Shown one piece after another: positions 63,931 through 64,000 of a stretch of DNA of 64,000 nt. The notes beneath the pieces are model-generated. The model was not told the DNA's origin, did not search any database, and saw only the letters and a program-made list of their open reading frames with translations. Origin of the DNA: Aldrovandia affinis (taxonomy: Eukaryota > Chordata > Actinopteri > Notacanthiformes > Halosauridae). The stretch covers positions 1,387,001-1,451,000 of the forward strand of contig JAINUG010000018.1 in assembly GCA_029706075.1 (NCBI GenBank), given 5' to 3'. How positions within the stretch are numbered: the first letter of the stretch is position 1; each line of letters starts with the position of its first letter. The position numbers and the translations under genes were made by a program.

Positions 63931-64000
63931 ACATATACCATATATATATATATATACTGTATATATATATATACCTATATATATATATATATGTGTGTGT
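63931..64000. repeat. (TA)n-rich terminus of the window
   Basis: Runs of TA interrupted by CTG and CC, grading into GTGTGTGT at the window edge. Confidence 0.9.

Overview
This is vertebrate genomic DNA, almost certainly from a ray-finned fish. It has one spliced exon in a very large intronic landscape, long CA/GT/CT microsatellites, and a typical fish transposon set: several Tc1 families, an L2 LINE with the tail seen in eel UnaL2, tRNA-derived SINEs, hAT and Harbinger. The SINE C plus L2 tail and the (TGTAA)n stub resemble the eel UnaL2/UnaSINE pair, but such tails occur widely in fish, so I do not name a species.

The only host coding sequence I can support is one 146-bp exon at 9954-10099 on the plus strand. 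It encodes part of CDKAL1, the tRNA methylthiotransferase that makes ms2t6A at position 37 of tRNA-Lys(UUU). Everything else reads as CDKAL1 intron: at least 9.9 kb upstream and 53.9 kb downstream without another recognisable exon. Giant introns are normal for vertebrate CDKAL1, which is known as a bystander gene hosting long-range enhancers of SOX4. Several low-repeat stretches (about 18.1-18.6, 19.0-19.4, 25.9-26.4, 48.4-48.8, 50.8-51.3 and 52.0-52.15 kb) are therefore candidate regulatory sequence, though conservation cannot be tested here.

Layout. 0-10 kb: Tc1 relics, an L1/Tx1 ORF1 relic fused to a SINE tail, two 3' pieces of an L2 LINE, an internally deleted hAT with its target duplication, two SINEs, then the exon. 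10-19.5 kb: CpG-rich intron, then about 1.6 kb of simple sequence (CT tract, CA minisatellite, GA tract). 19.5-22.1 kb: a decayed Harbinger element invaded by two Tc1-type elements; a sister of one of these lies at 23.96-24.51 kb. 24.5-35 kb: mostly unique intron with a GT-rich minisatellite, a Tc1 element containing a SINE, and a 10-bp GC-rich repeat. 35.0-38.5 kb: a near full-length but frameshifted L2 LINE on the minus strand, followed by a Tc1 element at 38.7-39.9 kb. 40-53 kb: intron with a SINE, a 46-bp minisatellite, a minus-strand Tc1 and a Tc1 fragment. 53-64 kb: a near-perfect hairpin, a nearly intact Tc1 with perfect inverted termini, a 144-bp GT run and a cluster of SINEs, one with an 11-bp target duplication.

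How the parts interact. Two LINE-SINE partnerships can be read. SINE C carries the L2 3' tail. SINE families A and B have different bodies but share another 3' tail, which implies a common partner not represented in the window. All autonomous elements seen are broken, so none should move by itself. I found no evidence for a novel multi-gene system. The observations most worth following are the hairpin at 53.3 kb, the nested elements, the shared SINE tails and the candidate regulatory blocks.
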